Shown here piece after piece: positions 18,955 through 28,161 of a stretch of 64,000 nt of DNA. Source of the DNA: an uncultured Bacillota bacterium. GTDB lineage: Bacteria; Bacillota; Clostridia; Lachnospirales; Lachnospiraceae. The notes under the pieces were generated by a model. That model saw only the letters and a list, made by a program, of their open reading frames with translations, had not been told where the DNA came from and did not search any database. The DNA is taken from assembly GCA_949291945.1 (NCBI GenBank), contig CASEXH010000016.1, positions 1 to 64,000 on the forward strand, written 5' to 3'. A program made the translations under genes and the position numbers. The first letter of the stretch is position 1, and every line of letters begins with the position of its first letter.

Positions 18955-21348
18955 CTACATTTTCTCTTCTGCCCGGCATTGTGACGCTTTCTTTGCTTCC
19001 TCCTGTACTTTTTCATGCAGGTTCGTATTGAACAGGGCATAGATCGGATTCTCTTCCTTGCTCATCCTGTTATCAAAAGGAATGCAGACATTCCCGTATT
19101 TTATGATCCCCGTCCCGGAAGGGGAGTTATTCACGAACCTCAGCTGGGACTGAGGGATTCCTGCCACACGGGATAGTTCCAGGCTGTCTACATTCGCCTG
19201 TTTCAGCAGGGCGATAAACTCTGAATTTCCAAGCATGGTAACTGCTGTATAGTTCTGCAGCATGTCTACGATATTCTGCGTGATCCCGGTACAAAGTCCC
19301 CCCAGTTTCCGGACTTTTTTCCATAAGGTATACAGATACTTTGCACTGTACTCTTTATCCAGGACCGTATGGAACTCATCAATGTAAAGCCAGGTAGCCC
19401 GTCCGATCTTTGCATTTTCTGCGATCCTTGCGCTGATATTCTCCAGCATGACAAGGGTGGAGATCGCACCAAGCTCTTTTCCCAGGTCTCTGGTCCCGTA
19501 GACGATAAATCGTGCCTGGGCGTTGACATTTGTATGGTTATTGAAGATATTTAAAGAGCCGTTTACAAAAAGCTCCAGGGATAAAGCGATATCCTTTGCG
19601 TCCGGCTCCGGCTGCTCTAACAGGAGTTCATAAAATTCTCCCATTGTCGGGATATGTTTCTTCCGGTTCTTTGCAATGTCCATGTACAGTTTCCGCACAC
19701 AGCGGTCAATGATGGATTTATGCCGGCTGTTTAAGCTGTCCCCATAGCACTGTTCACACAGGCCCAGCATAAACTCGCCCTTATCCCGGATCGCCCCCTG
19801 GGAATCGTTAAGGTCCAGGCTCCAGACGTCCATGTCCAGAGGGTTGATGTGATTTGACGTATACGTGGACAGGTTGATGACCGCCGCCTGGTCTCCAAGG
19901 GCTTCTGCGATATCAAAATATTCCAGGGTAGGATCGATCACAATAATATCATCCTCGGTCCCAAGAAATACCTGGAGCATTTCCGATTTACTGAAATAGG
20001 ATTTTCCGCTGCCGGGGATCCCGAACACCATGCCGTTTCCATTGGCAAGGTTTTTCCGGTTCGCAATGCACAGGTTATGGGAGACCTGATTGATCCCGTA
20101 GCAGATCCCTTTTTCATTCAGCTCCTGCACATTAAAAGGAAGCAGCGCCGCTATGTCCCTGGTCAGCATGGTGCGCAGGGTGGATACCTGCCGGCCGCCA
20201 ACCGGCAGCACCGTATTGAGAGCTTCCAGCTGCTGATAGTAGTGGGGCTCGATCTGGCACATCCGCCCGTTCCCCATATTCCGGAGTGTCTCTGTAATGC
20301 TTTCCAGTTCTTCCCTGGTATCCGCCATCACGACCATGTTGACGCCTACATAGAAAAGATTCTGGTCATTCTCCCGGACATCGTCCATAACCCCCTCGAT
20401 CTTCTCTTTCTGCACCTTCTTGATGTAAGAGATATCAGAAGAGAAATCATTGTTCTTATTGCGGACACGCTGCTGCTTCAGGATATCATTCTCAATGCCC
20501 AGATACTTCTTCTGAAGTACCCGGTTGGTCAGGTCTTTCGGCACCGGAACGATATCAATGGTGGTCATGCTGTGTACCGGGAGATTCGTGATCTCATTGA
20601 TAAAAGTATCTGGCAGGGAAGCCGGGAACTTCTTAATGAACAAAGCCCTGCATTTCTTCCGGTCTGTCTCAAAATAGCCGGGATAGAACTTCATATATCC
20701 CCCGGTAATGTCATTTCGTGGATCGCCCCCTCTCTTTAAGCACTTTCTGAAATTGAAATGGAAGTTCTCTCCATCCCCCATCCGGTAAAACTGGAACAGG
20801 ATACGGAGACGCTCCTGCGCATTTAACGGTTCGATGGCAGAACCAAGCTCCGTAAAATTCTGTTTCAGGGTGGCTTCAAACGTAGCAAAGAACGCTTTTG
20901 CCTGTTCATATCCTTTCCGCTCTACGCAGACAGTCAGGTATCGTTCCTGTTCGATCCCCTGTTTCCCTTCCAGGATCCGGTTCTCCGTGATCTTGTTATA
21001 TGCGTCCCTGATCCAGTCAAACCCATCCCCCTTATGCTTCAGCAGGACGTTCTCCCGAAATTCCTGCATATTTTTATTGCGGTTATTGATGGTGATCTTA
21101 AAGCTGACGTCGATCGCATTCACGGTCTTACAGTACTGCTGTAAGATGCGGACCTGCTCTTCTGATCCAGCCGTCACGTAATTGATATCAAGGAACCGGT
21201 AGGTTTTCGAATACCGTCCTTTCGATATTTCAAAGATCCCGTCTCTGGAGATACGGGTAAAGCCCATGACCTGCTGTAAATACTTAGGTGACTTTACTGG
21301 TTTATCTGCCTTCTTTAACTGTTCAAATCTGTCAGAAAATATTGACAA
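18955..21348 (-). CDS. VirB4-like conjugation ATPase
   Basis: This cytoplasmic ATPase powers type IV secretion channel assembly and transfer. Of its 797 residues the C-terminal half holds Walker A (GIPGSGKSYFSK) and Walker B (WLYIDEFHTVL); the N-terminal half is the VirB4 family domain (CagE/TrbE-like). The start is a TTG at 21348, because AAAGGAGG lies 7-8 nt before it; a longer frame starting at 21396 has no ribosome site. It sits between PrgI and the coiled-coil gene, the usual T4SS order in Firmicutes elements. Confidence 0.92.
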   Translation of the reverse strand: MSIFSDRFEQLKKADKPVKSPKYLQQVMGFTRISRDGIFEISKGRYSKTYRFLDINYVTAGSEEQVRILQQYCKTVNAIDVSFKITINNRNKNMQEFRENVLLKHKGDGFDWIRDAYNKITENRILEGKQGIEQERYLTVCVERKGYEQAKAFFATFEATLKQNFTELGSAIEPLNAQERLRILFQFYRMGDGENFHFNFRKCLKRGGDPRNDITGGYMKFYPGYFETDRKKCRALFIKKFPASLPDTFINEITNLPVHSMTTIDIVPVPKDLTNRVLQKKYLGIENDILKQQRVRNKNNDFSSDISYIKKVQKEKIEGVMDDVRENDQNLFYVGVNMVVMADTREELESITETLRNMGNGRMCQIEPHYYQQLEALNTVLPVGGRQVSTLRTMLTRDIAALLPFNVQELNEKGICYGINQVSHNLCIANRKNLANGNGMVFGIPGSGKSYFSKSEMLQVFLGTEDDIIVIDPTLEYFDIAEALGDQAAVINLSTYTSNHINPLDMDVWSLDLNDSQGAIRDKGEFMLGLCEQCYGDSLNSRHKSIIDRCVRKLYMDIAKNRKKHIPTMGEFYELLLEQPEPDAKDIALSLELFVNGSLNIFNNHTNVNAQARFIVYGTRDLGKELGAISTLVMLENISARIAENAKIGRATWLYIDEFHTVLDKEYSAKYLYTLWKKVRKLGGLCTGITQNIVDMLQNYTAVTMLGNSEFIALLKQANVDSLELSRVAGIPQSQLRFVNNSPSGTGIIKYGNVCIPFDNRMSKEENPIYALFNTNLHEKVQEEAKKASQCRAEEKM

Positions 21349-21494
21349 TCTATATCCTCCTTTCCGGCAGATGGAGAACCAGAAAACATTCCGCATCCGC
21401 CATCTGCCTTTGCCAAATGTTTCAATCGTTCTCCCTCTTCCCGGGAAAGAGGCTGCGGGTCACCCCGCATTTCTATCAGGCTGCCCCTGATTTG

Positions 21495-22043
21495 CTAATA
21501 AAAGTAATAAAAATATACAGCTGCCGCCAGTGCTCCCCAGGAAAGCAGCAGAGCAGCTGAGATCATGATCTTGATTCCATTTTTATTCTTTTTCTTTTCT
21601 TTTTTCTCTTCTCGTCTTCTCTTCCTTGTCTTCTTTTCTGCTTTCCCCTGTGTGATCCTGTTTTTCTTCTCCTCTTTTACAGCTTTTTCCTGGATGATTC
21701 TTTTTTCCTGGATGTCTTCTAAAAATATTTCTTTTAGTTCTGCCAATGACTCCGTAGAACCATAGACCAGAGGACGGTAAAAAAAAGAATAACGGATCAG
21801 CTTTGAGGCAAACTGCCAGAACGACAGACCATGATAGTTATAAAATCCTGTCAGGGCAAGGGGTACTACAAAAGGCGTTGCCACATAGCAGCTCAGTGTA
21901 ATGCCGATCCTGCGGTACAGAAGCAGCACGACAGCGGTTCCTGTACCAAGGGCAAGGAAACTGAAAACAGCCTGTTTCACCGTCAGCCCTAAGATAAAAC
22001 TCTCTTTGTAGTGCTGAAGGTCTTCGCTTAATTCAATATCCAT
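21495..22043 (-). CDS. PrgI-family (VirB3-like) membrane protein
   Basis: The 182-residue protein starts with the PrgI-like lead (IELSEDLQHYKESFILGLT) and two close membrane helices (about 28-45 and 52-70). A very basic, Lys/Glu-rich cytoplasmic segment (about 115-160) and a third helix at the C terminus follow. PrgI/VirB3 proteins link VirB4 to the membrane. The C-terminal extension is longer than in minimal VirB3. It lies immediately upstream of VirB4. Confidence 0.8.
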   Translation of the reverse strand: MDIELSEDLQHYKESFILGLTVKQAVFSFLALGTGTAVVLLLYRRIGITLSCYVATPFVVPLALTGFYNYHGLSFWQFASKLIRYSFFYRPLVYGSTESLAELKEIFLEDIQEKRIIQEKAVKEEKKNRITQGKAEKKTRKRRREEKKEKKKNKNGIKIMISAALLLSWGALAAAVYFYYFY

Positions 22044-22140
22044 ATGATTCTATTCTTAGACGGAAAGAGGGCCTTATATCGCCTGTGGTCTTCCCGCCGC
22101 TTCTCCTTTCTTCCAGATTCTTCGGATCTCAAGTCCTTCT

Positions 22141-22992
22141 TTATCTTTGATGGCTATTCTTCCTTTCACTGTGGGAGGGGATCTCCTGCTTCCGGGGCAG
22201 GTCGATCCCGTAATCAGCACAGTATTTTTCAACCCCCACCCGGTCAAATTCCGCCAGTTTTTCCAGATTGAATTTTACAAGATGGTACTCTTCCATCCCG
22301 GAGTGACCTTTCTCCTGCAATATCTCCCCAAGGCCGTAATCGGTTATGAAATTTAATTTATCCTCAGCAAAGTCTGCACAGATAAATGCCTCATCCGGCT
22401 CCAGGTAATAACCGGGAAGGTTGACAGTCAGATCGCCAAAGGGTTCCCATCCCTCCTCACAGGGGCTGAACATTTCTATATACAGACCCTCTCCGAAAAG
22501 GTACGATGCAACATATAATGCGATCTCTGTATCTTCATAGTCCCAGTGGAAGATCCCTGTTTTAAGTTCATCCGGCATTTCCTGGATGGGGTCCTTTTCC
22601 CGCTGATTGTAAATTTCTTCAAACCGCTGATACCCTTCCGGATCCAGCTCCCTTAATTTTTCTTCCCGAAACTCAAAGACCTGGCTTTCCCGGACGCCGC
22701 AGCGCCCTGCTTCACCGGTCAGATATCCAAGGTCATATTTCTGCAGGAAGGCATAGGCTTCCCCTTCTGCCATCCCCTCCTGGAGAAAGGCCTGGTTTTT
22801 CTTCAGCGGTACGCCGAAATCTTCCGTAAATTCCATAAAGGGCATCTCGCCGCCGTTTTCTTTGCAGTAAAGTGCGACACTGATATTCCCATCTTTTTGG
22901 TATGCCCCGATCTCCAGCCATACTTTCATGCGCTTTTTCTTATCTAAATCCGCATAATCAAACGTAAGGTTCTTTTTTCCAGCACGATCCAT
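22141..22992 (-). CDS. DUF4313-type protein of the conjugative element
   Basis: The 283-residue soluble protein has a DUF4313-like C-terminal region: GWEPFGDLTVNLPGYYL followed by an acidic segment and LGEILQEKG. This family is frequent on clostridial ICEs and has no known function. It has a good ribosome site (AGGAGGTGG) and lies between the VirB6-like and PrgI genes, so it is co-expressed with the channel. It is not a known T4SS subunit. Confidence 0.65.
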   Translation of the reverse strand: MDRAGKKNLTFDYADLDKKKRMKVWLEIGAYQKDGNISVALYCKENGGEMPFMEFTEDFGVPLKKNQAFLQEGMAEGEAYAFLQKYDLGYLTGEAGRCGVRESQVFEFREEKLRELDPEGYQRFEEIYNQREKDPIQEMPDELKTGIFHWDYEDTEIALYVASYLFGEGLYIEMFSPCEEGWEPFGDLTVNLPGYYLEPDEAFICADFAEDKLNFITDYGLGEILQEKGHSGMEEYHLVKFNLEKLAEFDRVGVEKYCADYGIDLPRKQEIPSHSERKNSHQR

Positions 22993-23003
22993 TGCTCCAC
23001 CTC

Positions 23004-23840
23004 CTATAATCCCAGCGCCCTTGACGTAAGGTTTTGTGCTCCTTTGACGGTCCCGACGGTAAGCGCCACGGTAAATGTCATCTCTCCCAAATAGATCAGC
23101 GTCTTCGCCCAGTCTTCATAATCTCCTGTAAATGCCGGCAGGCCGGCGCTGATGAACTGATTGCACAGGAGGATCGCCAGCGCCATCGTGACGGCCTCAA
23201 ACACTACACTGATGAAGTATTTCATATAGCTGACAAAGGTATTGCTGATCCCACGGTTTCCGGCCAGTGTACTGCTTGCGATCGCCCCGAAAGGTACGAT
23301 GACCATGATCTTCAGGAAGCGGAAATACACGTTGTACAGCAGGAAAAAGCCGCAGATGATCACAATTAAAGACAAAAATACGGCCAGGATCAAGAATACG
23401 ATGCTTGTTCCAAACCCTAAGTCCTTAATAACCTCTGCCTGCTCCGGGGCTATCGCCAGTTCTACACTCTGGTTCGCACCCAAAAGCCCGACAAGATTGC
23501 CGCAGGATGTAAAGAGCGCTTTCATGATCGTGACATTATAAGAGACCATCCACTGGGAGATCGCCACCCGTATCAGCATACGGAGGATCACCTCAAAGCG
23601 CATCTCTTCCCGGATATCTACACTTTCCGAGCAGAATCCGATCACAAAAAAGAGTACGACCAGAGCCGAACCGATCCCCACAAAAAGCGGTTCGACACCT
23701 TCCACCAGCGACCAGGGGCCGCCGTCCTTAAAGCCTGTAGGGGACTGGCCCAAAAGTTCAAAAACAAGGGAGACTTGAGAGTTCCAGAAGCCGAATACGA
23801 TCTCCAGAAGCGCCAGTATTGCTTCTCCCAGGCTAAACAT
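23004..23840 (-). CDS. VirB6/TrbL-like polytopic channel protein
   Basis: The 278-residue protein has about six membrane helices (for example 55-75, 90-110, 145-170, 180-200, 215-235 and 250-270) and the periplasm-facing loops typical of VirB6/TrbL inner-membrane channel subunits. It lies between the pilin-like gene and the DUF4313 gene in conserved ICE order. The start has GAGGTGAAGAGGA just before the ATG. Confidence 0.8.
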   Translation of the reverse strand: MFSLGEAILALLEIVFGFWNSQVSLVFELLGQSPTGFKDGGPWSLVEGVEPLFVGIGSALVVLFFVIGFCSESVDIREEMRFEVILRMLIRVAISQWMVSYNVTIMKALFTSCGNLVGLLGANQSVELAIAPEQAEVIKDLGFGTSIVFLILAVFLSLIVIICGFFLLYNVYFRFLKIMVIVPFGAIASSTLAGNRGISNTFVSYMKYFISVVFEAVTMALAILLCNQFISAGLPAFTGDYEDWAKTLIYLGEMTFTVALTVGTVKGAQNLTSRALGL

Positions 23841-23934
23841 TCCTCTTCACCTCATTTCTTTCAGGTTGAGGACCGAAGGGCCTGTGCCTTGCGGTCCTGT
23901 TTTTGGTTTCTGATTCGTTTGAGAGGAAACTGGA

Positions 23935-24261
23935 TCAACTGATCCCGAGAAAAGCGAGTACAGAGGAAATCGCTGCCATGATCAGGCCGGCAACAATCCC
24001 TTTGATCGCACTGTTCATGGAAGAGCTGTCCTGCTGCTGATACGCCTGGGCAAATTCCATAACGTTTTTCGCCAGGATGATGACGCCTACCGCACCGATA
24101 ATACTGATGACCAGTGTTTTAAGATTGCTAAGCGGCTGTGTAACCGAATCAACCCCTGCTGAAGCCATGACCGGCTGAACGAAAAACAGGGAGGCTGCCG
24201 CCGCTCCTGAGACTGCCTGTGCGATGCGTTTCTTTACATTCTCTCTTTTTAATACTTTCAT
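23935..24261 (-). CDS. Maff2-family small membrane protein (VirB2/pilin-like candidate)
   Basis: The 108-residue product has a signal-peptide-like start (basic, then a hydrophobic stretch ending AMA-type near VMASAG) followed by two membrane helices separated by a short polar Gln/Ser loop. This matches Maff2 proteins, which sit where VirB2/TrbC pilins sit in other systems. The start at 24261 is chosen because a longer frame would run through the terminator hairpin upstream; AGGAGA is 13 nt before it, slightly far. A hairpin (23869-23899, AGGACCG...CGGTCCT) follows the gene before VirB6. Confidence 0.75.
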   Translation of the reverse strand: MKVLKRENVKKRIAQAVSGAAAASLFFVQPVMASAGVDSVTQPLSNLKTLVISIIGAVGVIILAKNVMEFAQAYQQQDSSSMNSAIKGIVAGLIMAAISSVLAFLGIS

Positions 24262-24291
24262 ATCGATACATATTCTCCTATTTTGCAACTC

Positions 24292-24363
24292 GCACACGCA
24301 AAAAGGCAGGTTTATGGAAACCCGCCATGCGTGTGCATAACCACGGGTTCCCATAAATCTGCC
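24292..24363 (-). terminator. Terminator/attenuator between VirD4 and the Maff2-like gene
   Basis: On the minus strand a 20-base arm (24344-24363) pairs with 24305-24324 with two mismatches and is followed by a run of Ts (24300-24304), an intrinsic terminator. The loop contains GCACACGCA (24328-24336), which is the exact complement of TGCGTGTGC just after the T run (24292-24300). A competing structure could disrupt the terminator. It would set the ratio of coupling-protein to pilus-channel transcripts. Confidence 0.75.
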
Positions 24364-24367
24364 TTCT

Positions 24368-26488
24368 TTAACCGGCTGTATCCTTTGTAAATTTCTGGCG
24401 GAGTTCTTTCATCTGCCCTGCAGTATTGCGGATATCCGCAAGGGCCAGGACATCCTTGTACGGGATCCCGGCTCCGATCGCCATACGGATTTCTTCCAGC
24501 TGGTCCGGACTGTACGGATTCCTGGAAAGAAGTTCAAACAGTGCTTCTTCCTCTGGTGTCCTCACTGCTTTCCCGCCTCTTCCTGCAGTATTTCCGCTGC
24601 TTCTCTTCTGAGAAAGATCTTCAGTCTTATTCATCACCTCCTTTACATGCGGACGGACAGCTTTCCGGTTTTCTTCCAGTTCTTTTTCTGTAAAAATCTT
24701 CTCCGGGACCGGATTGGCTGTGAACAGTTCCTCTGCTGAAAGTTCCACGATATGTACCGGTTCCCCATTGTCCTTTTTCCTTTTATAGAATGCGAAAGAC
24801 TCCTCATTTAAAAGCCTCACGTTCTCCGCTTTTTCTTCGATCTGATGTACATAGGGCGGCGCTCCTCCATCCTCTGTCTCTTTAAACAGAGGGTGCTTAA
24901 ATGTATTAAACTTCCGGTCTATGATGGGATCGTAGCCACGGATCAGGACGATACACTGGTCGTTCTTCAGTTTCCTGGTTTCATCTGGAGTGAGAAGCTC
25001 CCGTCCGAGAACATCATAATTCCGGGAACTGCTCCCGTTGCGCCCTCTTGTTTCCCCGCTGCTCCTCTTATCAATGGTCCCTTTTCCCAGGCTCTCGCTG
25101 ACATATTTATGGGTGGACTGCTCATTGCCGCCCAGATAAATCAGCGTATCGCAGTTGCCCGGTATGGTTTCCCAGGTATCCTTAAACAAAGCCTTGATCT
25201 GCGCAAGGTTCTGTATGATGATGATACAGGAGATCTCCCTGGACCGCATCGTACTTAACAGCGAGCAGAAGTCGTCAGGGAGGGCAACGTTTGAAAATTC
25301 ATCAAGCATGAAAGTCACATGTATAGGCAGCCGCCCATTGTAGTTGAAATCCGCCTGATAGTACAATTCCTGGAAGATCTGGGAGTACAGCATTCCTACA
25401 AGGAAGTTATAACTCTTATCCGAATCGGGGATCACGCAGAACAGGGCTGTCTTTTTATTCTTATCCCCGTCAACGCCTGTGCCGATCTCTTCGATGTCCA
25501 TTTCGTCCTTGTCCAGCACCCGGAGGATCTGAGGATTCTCTAAAAGCCCCAGCCTTGCATTGGCGCTGATGATGATACTTCTTACAGTGTCTCCGGCGCC
25601 ACGCACCACTTTATTGTACTGGATCACAGCCGCATGGGAGCTTCCCTTTTTCCGCTCCAGCCTCCGGAACCTGCGGTCCAGTTCAGAAGGTGAGCCGTCC
25701 GCATTGACCTCTGCTTCATTGAGCAGTTTCAAAACAGTGCGGAAATTCCGCTCCTTCGGCGGGCATTCTTTCCATACATATAGGAAGATTGCCTGCAGAT
25801 ACAGGGATTCCGCCTTTTCCCAGAAGGGATCGTTTGCCTGGGCGTTTTTTGGCGTTGTATTAGCGATCAGGTTCGTGATCAGCTTTACGATATCTGTTTC
25901 GGAACGGATATAGCGGAATGGATTATAGCCGTTTGAATGATCCATTTCCACCAGGTTCAGGATCCGCACACGGTATCCGTGAGCGATCAGAAATCCGGAA
26001 CAGCATCTTGCGATTTCTCCTTTTGGATCTGTAATGATAAAAGAAGAGGTGAGCTGCATCAAATTCGGTTTAACCATGAACAAAGTCTTCCCCGCTCCGC
26101 TTCCTCCGATCACCAAAAAATTCAAATTCAATCTCGTCTTTCTGGTATTCATAGACATACGGATATTCTGAGACAGGATCCGGTTCCTTCCTTCTTCCTT
26201 ATCCGCAAGATCTTTATTGACCTGTTTCGGATTGGCAAAGACCGCCGTACCGAACTCTTTCCCCGGCATGTAATTTCTCCGGCTTGTCAGGTACATCAGC
26301 ATCCCGACCGCATATACAAAAACAGCGCCTACGATTGCTTTCAGGGAATACGCATTCCAGTAATCAGCAAATGGTTTTCCTGTTACAACGTTGAGACGCT
26401 CCATAAAATAGTTAAAATCCATCTCCGGCTTATAGCAGGCGCTTAAAAGATAACCGGCATAAGCCGCAAATATCCCTCCGATGATCAA
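24368..26488 (-). CDS. VirD4/TraG-type coupling protein
   Basis: This inner-membrane ATPase brings the relaxosome to the channel. The 706-residue frame has N-terminal membrane helices, Walker A (GGSGAGKTLFMVKP, about 127-140) and Walker B (FMLDEFSNVA). A C-terminal 50-residue module (657-706) matches repeats in another element protein. The start given is a TTG without a ribosome site. The frame stays open upstream, and a GTA at 26527 lies 8 nt after GGGGAGG, so the true N terminus may be 13 codons longer. Confidence 0.92.
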   Translation of the reverse strand: MIIGGIFAAYAGYLLSACYKPEMDFNYFMERLNVVTGKPFADYWNAYSLKAIVGAVFVYAVGMLMYLTSRRNYMPGKEFGTAVFANPKQVNKDLADKEEGRNRILSQNIRMSMNTRKTRLNLNFLVIGGSGAGKTLFMVKPNLMQLTSSFIITDPKGEIARCCSGFLIAHGYRVRILNLVEMDHSNGYNPFRYIRSETDIVKLITNLIANTTPKNAQANDPFWEKAESLYLQAIFLYVWKECPPKERNFRTVLKLLNEAEVNADGSPSELDRRFRRLERKKGSSHAAVIQYNKVVRGAGDTVRSIIISANARLGLLENPQILRVLDKDEMDIEEIGTGVDGDKNKKTALFCVIPDSDKSYNFLVGMLYSQIFQELYYQADFNYNGRLPIHVTFMLDEFSNVALPDDFCSLLSTMRSREISCIIIIQNLAQIKALFKDTWETIPGNCDTLIYLGGNEQSTHKYVSESLGKGTIDKRSSGETRGRNGSSSRNYDVLGRELLTPDETRKLKNDQCIVLIRGYDPIIDRKFNTFKHPLFKETEDGGAPPYVHQIEEKAENVRLLNEESFAFYKRKKDNGEPVHIVELSAEELFTANPVPEKIFTEKELEENRKAVRPHVKEVMNKTEDLSQKRSSGNTAGRGGKAVRTPEEEALFELLSRNPYSPDQLEEIRMAIGAGIPYKDVLALADIRNTAGQMKELRQKFTKDTAG

Positions 26489-26528
26489 AAACCATGGAGA
26501 GGTTTTCTTCTTTCTATTCGGTTCTACG

Positions 26529-27710
26529 TTATCTGCCTCCCCTGCCGTTTAATTTTTTACGGGCTGCTTCCAGAGATTTCTGTGTCTGCTGGTATTGTTT
26601 CTTCTTGCGCTGTCTCTGGTGTCTTCTCTGGTTTTCCTGCTGTCGCCGGATCTGTTCCCGGTTCACCGGATCATAGCTCTGCTCGTACAGCTGCCGGCCC
26701 AAAAGACGGCGTACAGGCTTATTGTCCCGGTCCACCACCTGATAGGTTTTCTCTTTCTCCAGATTGGCAAGGATCGTCTTATCTTCATTGATCCAGGCGA
26801 TCTCGGATTTCCGGAGCCAGATAAATCCATCCTTCTGGTAAGGGATCCTGGTCTTGATACTCTTTTCCGTCTCTTCGATCACCATCTTCCGGTCGATCGT
26901 GATCCCGTTCACTTTCGGATTATCCTGGGACAGCTTTTGGATCCGCTTGATCTCTTCCAGCTTTTCCGCAGAAATGGAAGTGTCCCCTCCATTCCTCTGG
27001 CCGGCTTCCTGCCTGCCAAACCATGCCTGCCACTGCTGGGAATCGGTAAACTCCCGGAACTGCTCTGCATCCATCTTCATTTTTACGGTCCCGTCTTTTC
27101 CGATCTCGGCCAGCCCGTTTCCTTCCATGTGCTTTACGATCGGCCAGACTTCCATCCACGTCATGTTCAGCCGTGAACGCACATCGCTTATTTTGATCCC
27201 CGGATTCCTGGCGATCTCTTCAGCAGCAACCCGGTACTCATTTTCTTTCGGGATCCCGGACTTTTTTTCTGCTTCCTGCACCATCTTCTCCAGTTCCTCC
27301 GGCTCCGCATTGGTATAGTAGTCATCCAGGGACTCGATCTTTGAGTTCTGCACCTGCTCCATGATGGACTTGATCCGTGGAGCTGCCTGGGAATGGAACA
27401 GGATCTCACTCATTCCATCTGATTTATTCAGATCCGGCAGGACAGCATACAGGATCCCATACTGGTCCGCCAGTTTCTTCACCAGAGGCAGGTCTTTCGT
27501 CTCAAACTTGTATACCTGCAGGTCCCCGCCGGATTTCAAAAGTTTTTTCACCGAAGTCTTTCCAGCAAGTTTCTCCTGCCGGAGCATATGCATAAAGACA
27601 GCGCACACGCCCTTAACGAAGTCTATATTTGCCTTGCCCAGTTTCATGAGGATCTCCGTTCCTTCAAACGTCACCCGGATGATCTGCGCAGCATCCTGCA
27701 ATTCGCTCAT
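26529..27710 (-). CDS. PcfB/DUF3801-family protein
   Basis: In the pCF10 plasmid PcfB belongs to the gene set around the coupling protein; members of this family (DUF3801) sit beside VirD4 genes on Firmicutes elements. The 393 residues contain the PcfB-like N-terminal region (about 1-130), a winged-helix-like middle part and a very basic, Gln/Arg-rich tail (about 345-393) suited to DNA or RNA contact. It lies directly upstream of VirD4. GGGGG lies before the ATG. Confidence 0.8.
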   Translation of the reverse strand: MSELQDAAQIIRVTFEGTEILMKLGKANIDFVKGVCAVFMHMLRQEKLAGKTSVKKLLKSGGDLQVYKFETKDLPLVKKLADQYGILYAVLPDLNKSDGMSEILFHSQAAPRIKSIMEQVQNSKIESLDDYYTNAEPEELEKMVQEAEKKSGIPKENEYRVAAEEIARNPGIKISDVRSRLNMTWMEVWPIVKHMEGNGLAEIGKDGTVKMKMDAEQFREFTDSQQWQAWFGRQEAGQRNGGDTSISAEKLEEIKRIQKLSQDNPKVNGITIDRKMVIEETEKSIKTRIPYQKDGFIWLRKSEIAWINEDKTILANLEKEKTYQVVDRDNKPVRRLLGRQLYEQSYDPVNREQIRRQQENQRRHQRQRKKKQYQQTQKSLEAARKKLNGRGGR

Positions 27711-27725
27711 ATGACACCCCCTTTT

Positions 27726-28160
27726 TTATATTGCCTTGCCATTCCTGACCGTCCCCCTGTTTTGCTCCCCGGCAGGGCGCTTCTTTGCTTCCCCTGTAAG
27801 CCTATCCAGTTCTTTCTCTAAGCCGCTCTGCTTTAAGACTTCTTCCAGCATACGGTTCGCTTTTTCTTTTTCATAGATCATGTGCTGCATCTGGAAAATA
27901 TAGTTCTCGATCTGCGCAGCTTCCATACCTGGCGGTTTTGGCAGGCTCTCCCCGTGGGCTGACAGGATCTGCCCTCTCTCCCGCTCCGTCAAATGCGGGG
28001 CGGCAGCCTGCATGAGGATCCGCTGTACTTCTCCGAAATCTTCTTTATGGAATGCGATCCGGTACAGCGCCTGTTTCTCTGTCCGGCCAAAACAGGAACG
28101 GTCCTTTTCAATCTCGTCCAATAGCGGAAATAGTTTTTGAACATTTTCTACTGCAAACAT
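27726..28160 (-). CDS. Hypothetical helical protein of the mobilisation operon
   Basis: This protein of 144 residues is not recognised. It is helical and charged, with a likely coiled coil at about 95-130. The ATG at 28160 has GGAAGG upstream; a GTG at 28169 that overlaps the preceding gene is also possible. It sits between the repeat-bearing coiled-coil gene and PcfB, so a relaxosome or coupling role is plausible but unproven. Confidence 0.55.
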   Translation of the reverse strand: MFAVENVQKLFPLLDEIEKDRSCFGRTEKQALYRIAFHKEDFGEVQRILMQAAAPHLTERERGQILSAHGESLPKPPGMEAAQIENYIFQMQHMIYEKEKANRMLEEVLKQSGLEKELDRLTGEAKKRPAGEQNRGTVRNGKAI

Positions 28161-28161
28161 A

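Noticed and set aside
21315..21470. A 51-codon minus-strand frame between PrgI and VirB4
   Set aside because: The ribosome site is weak and it overlaps the VirB4 start region; the composition is ordinary. It is too uncertain to list as a gene.
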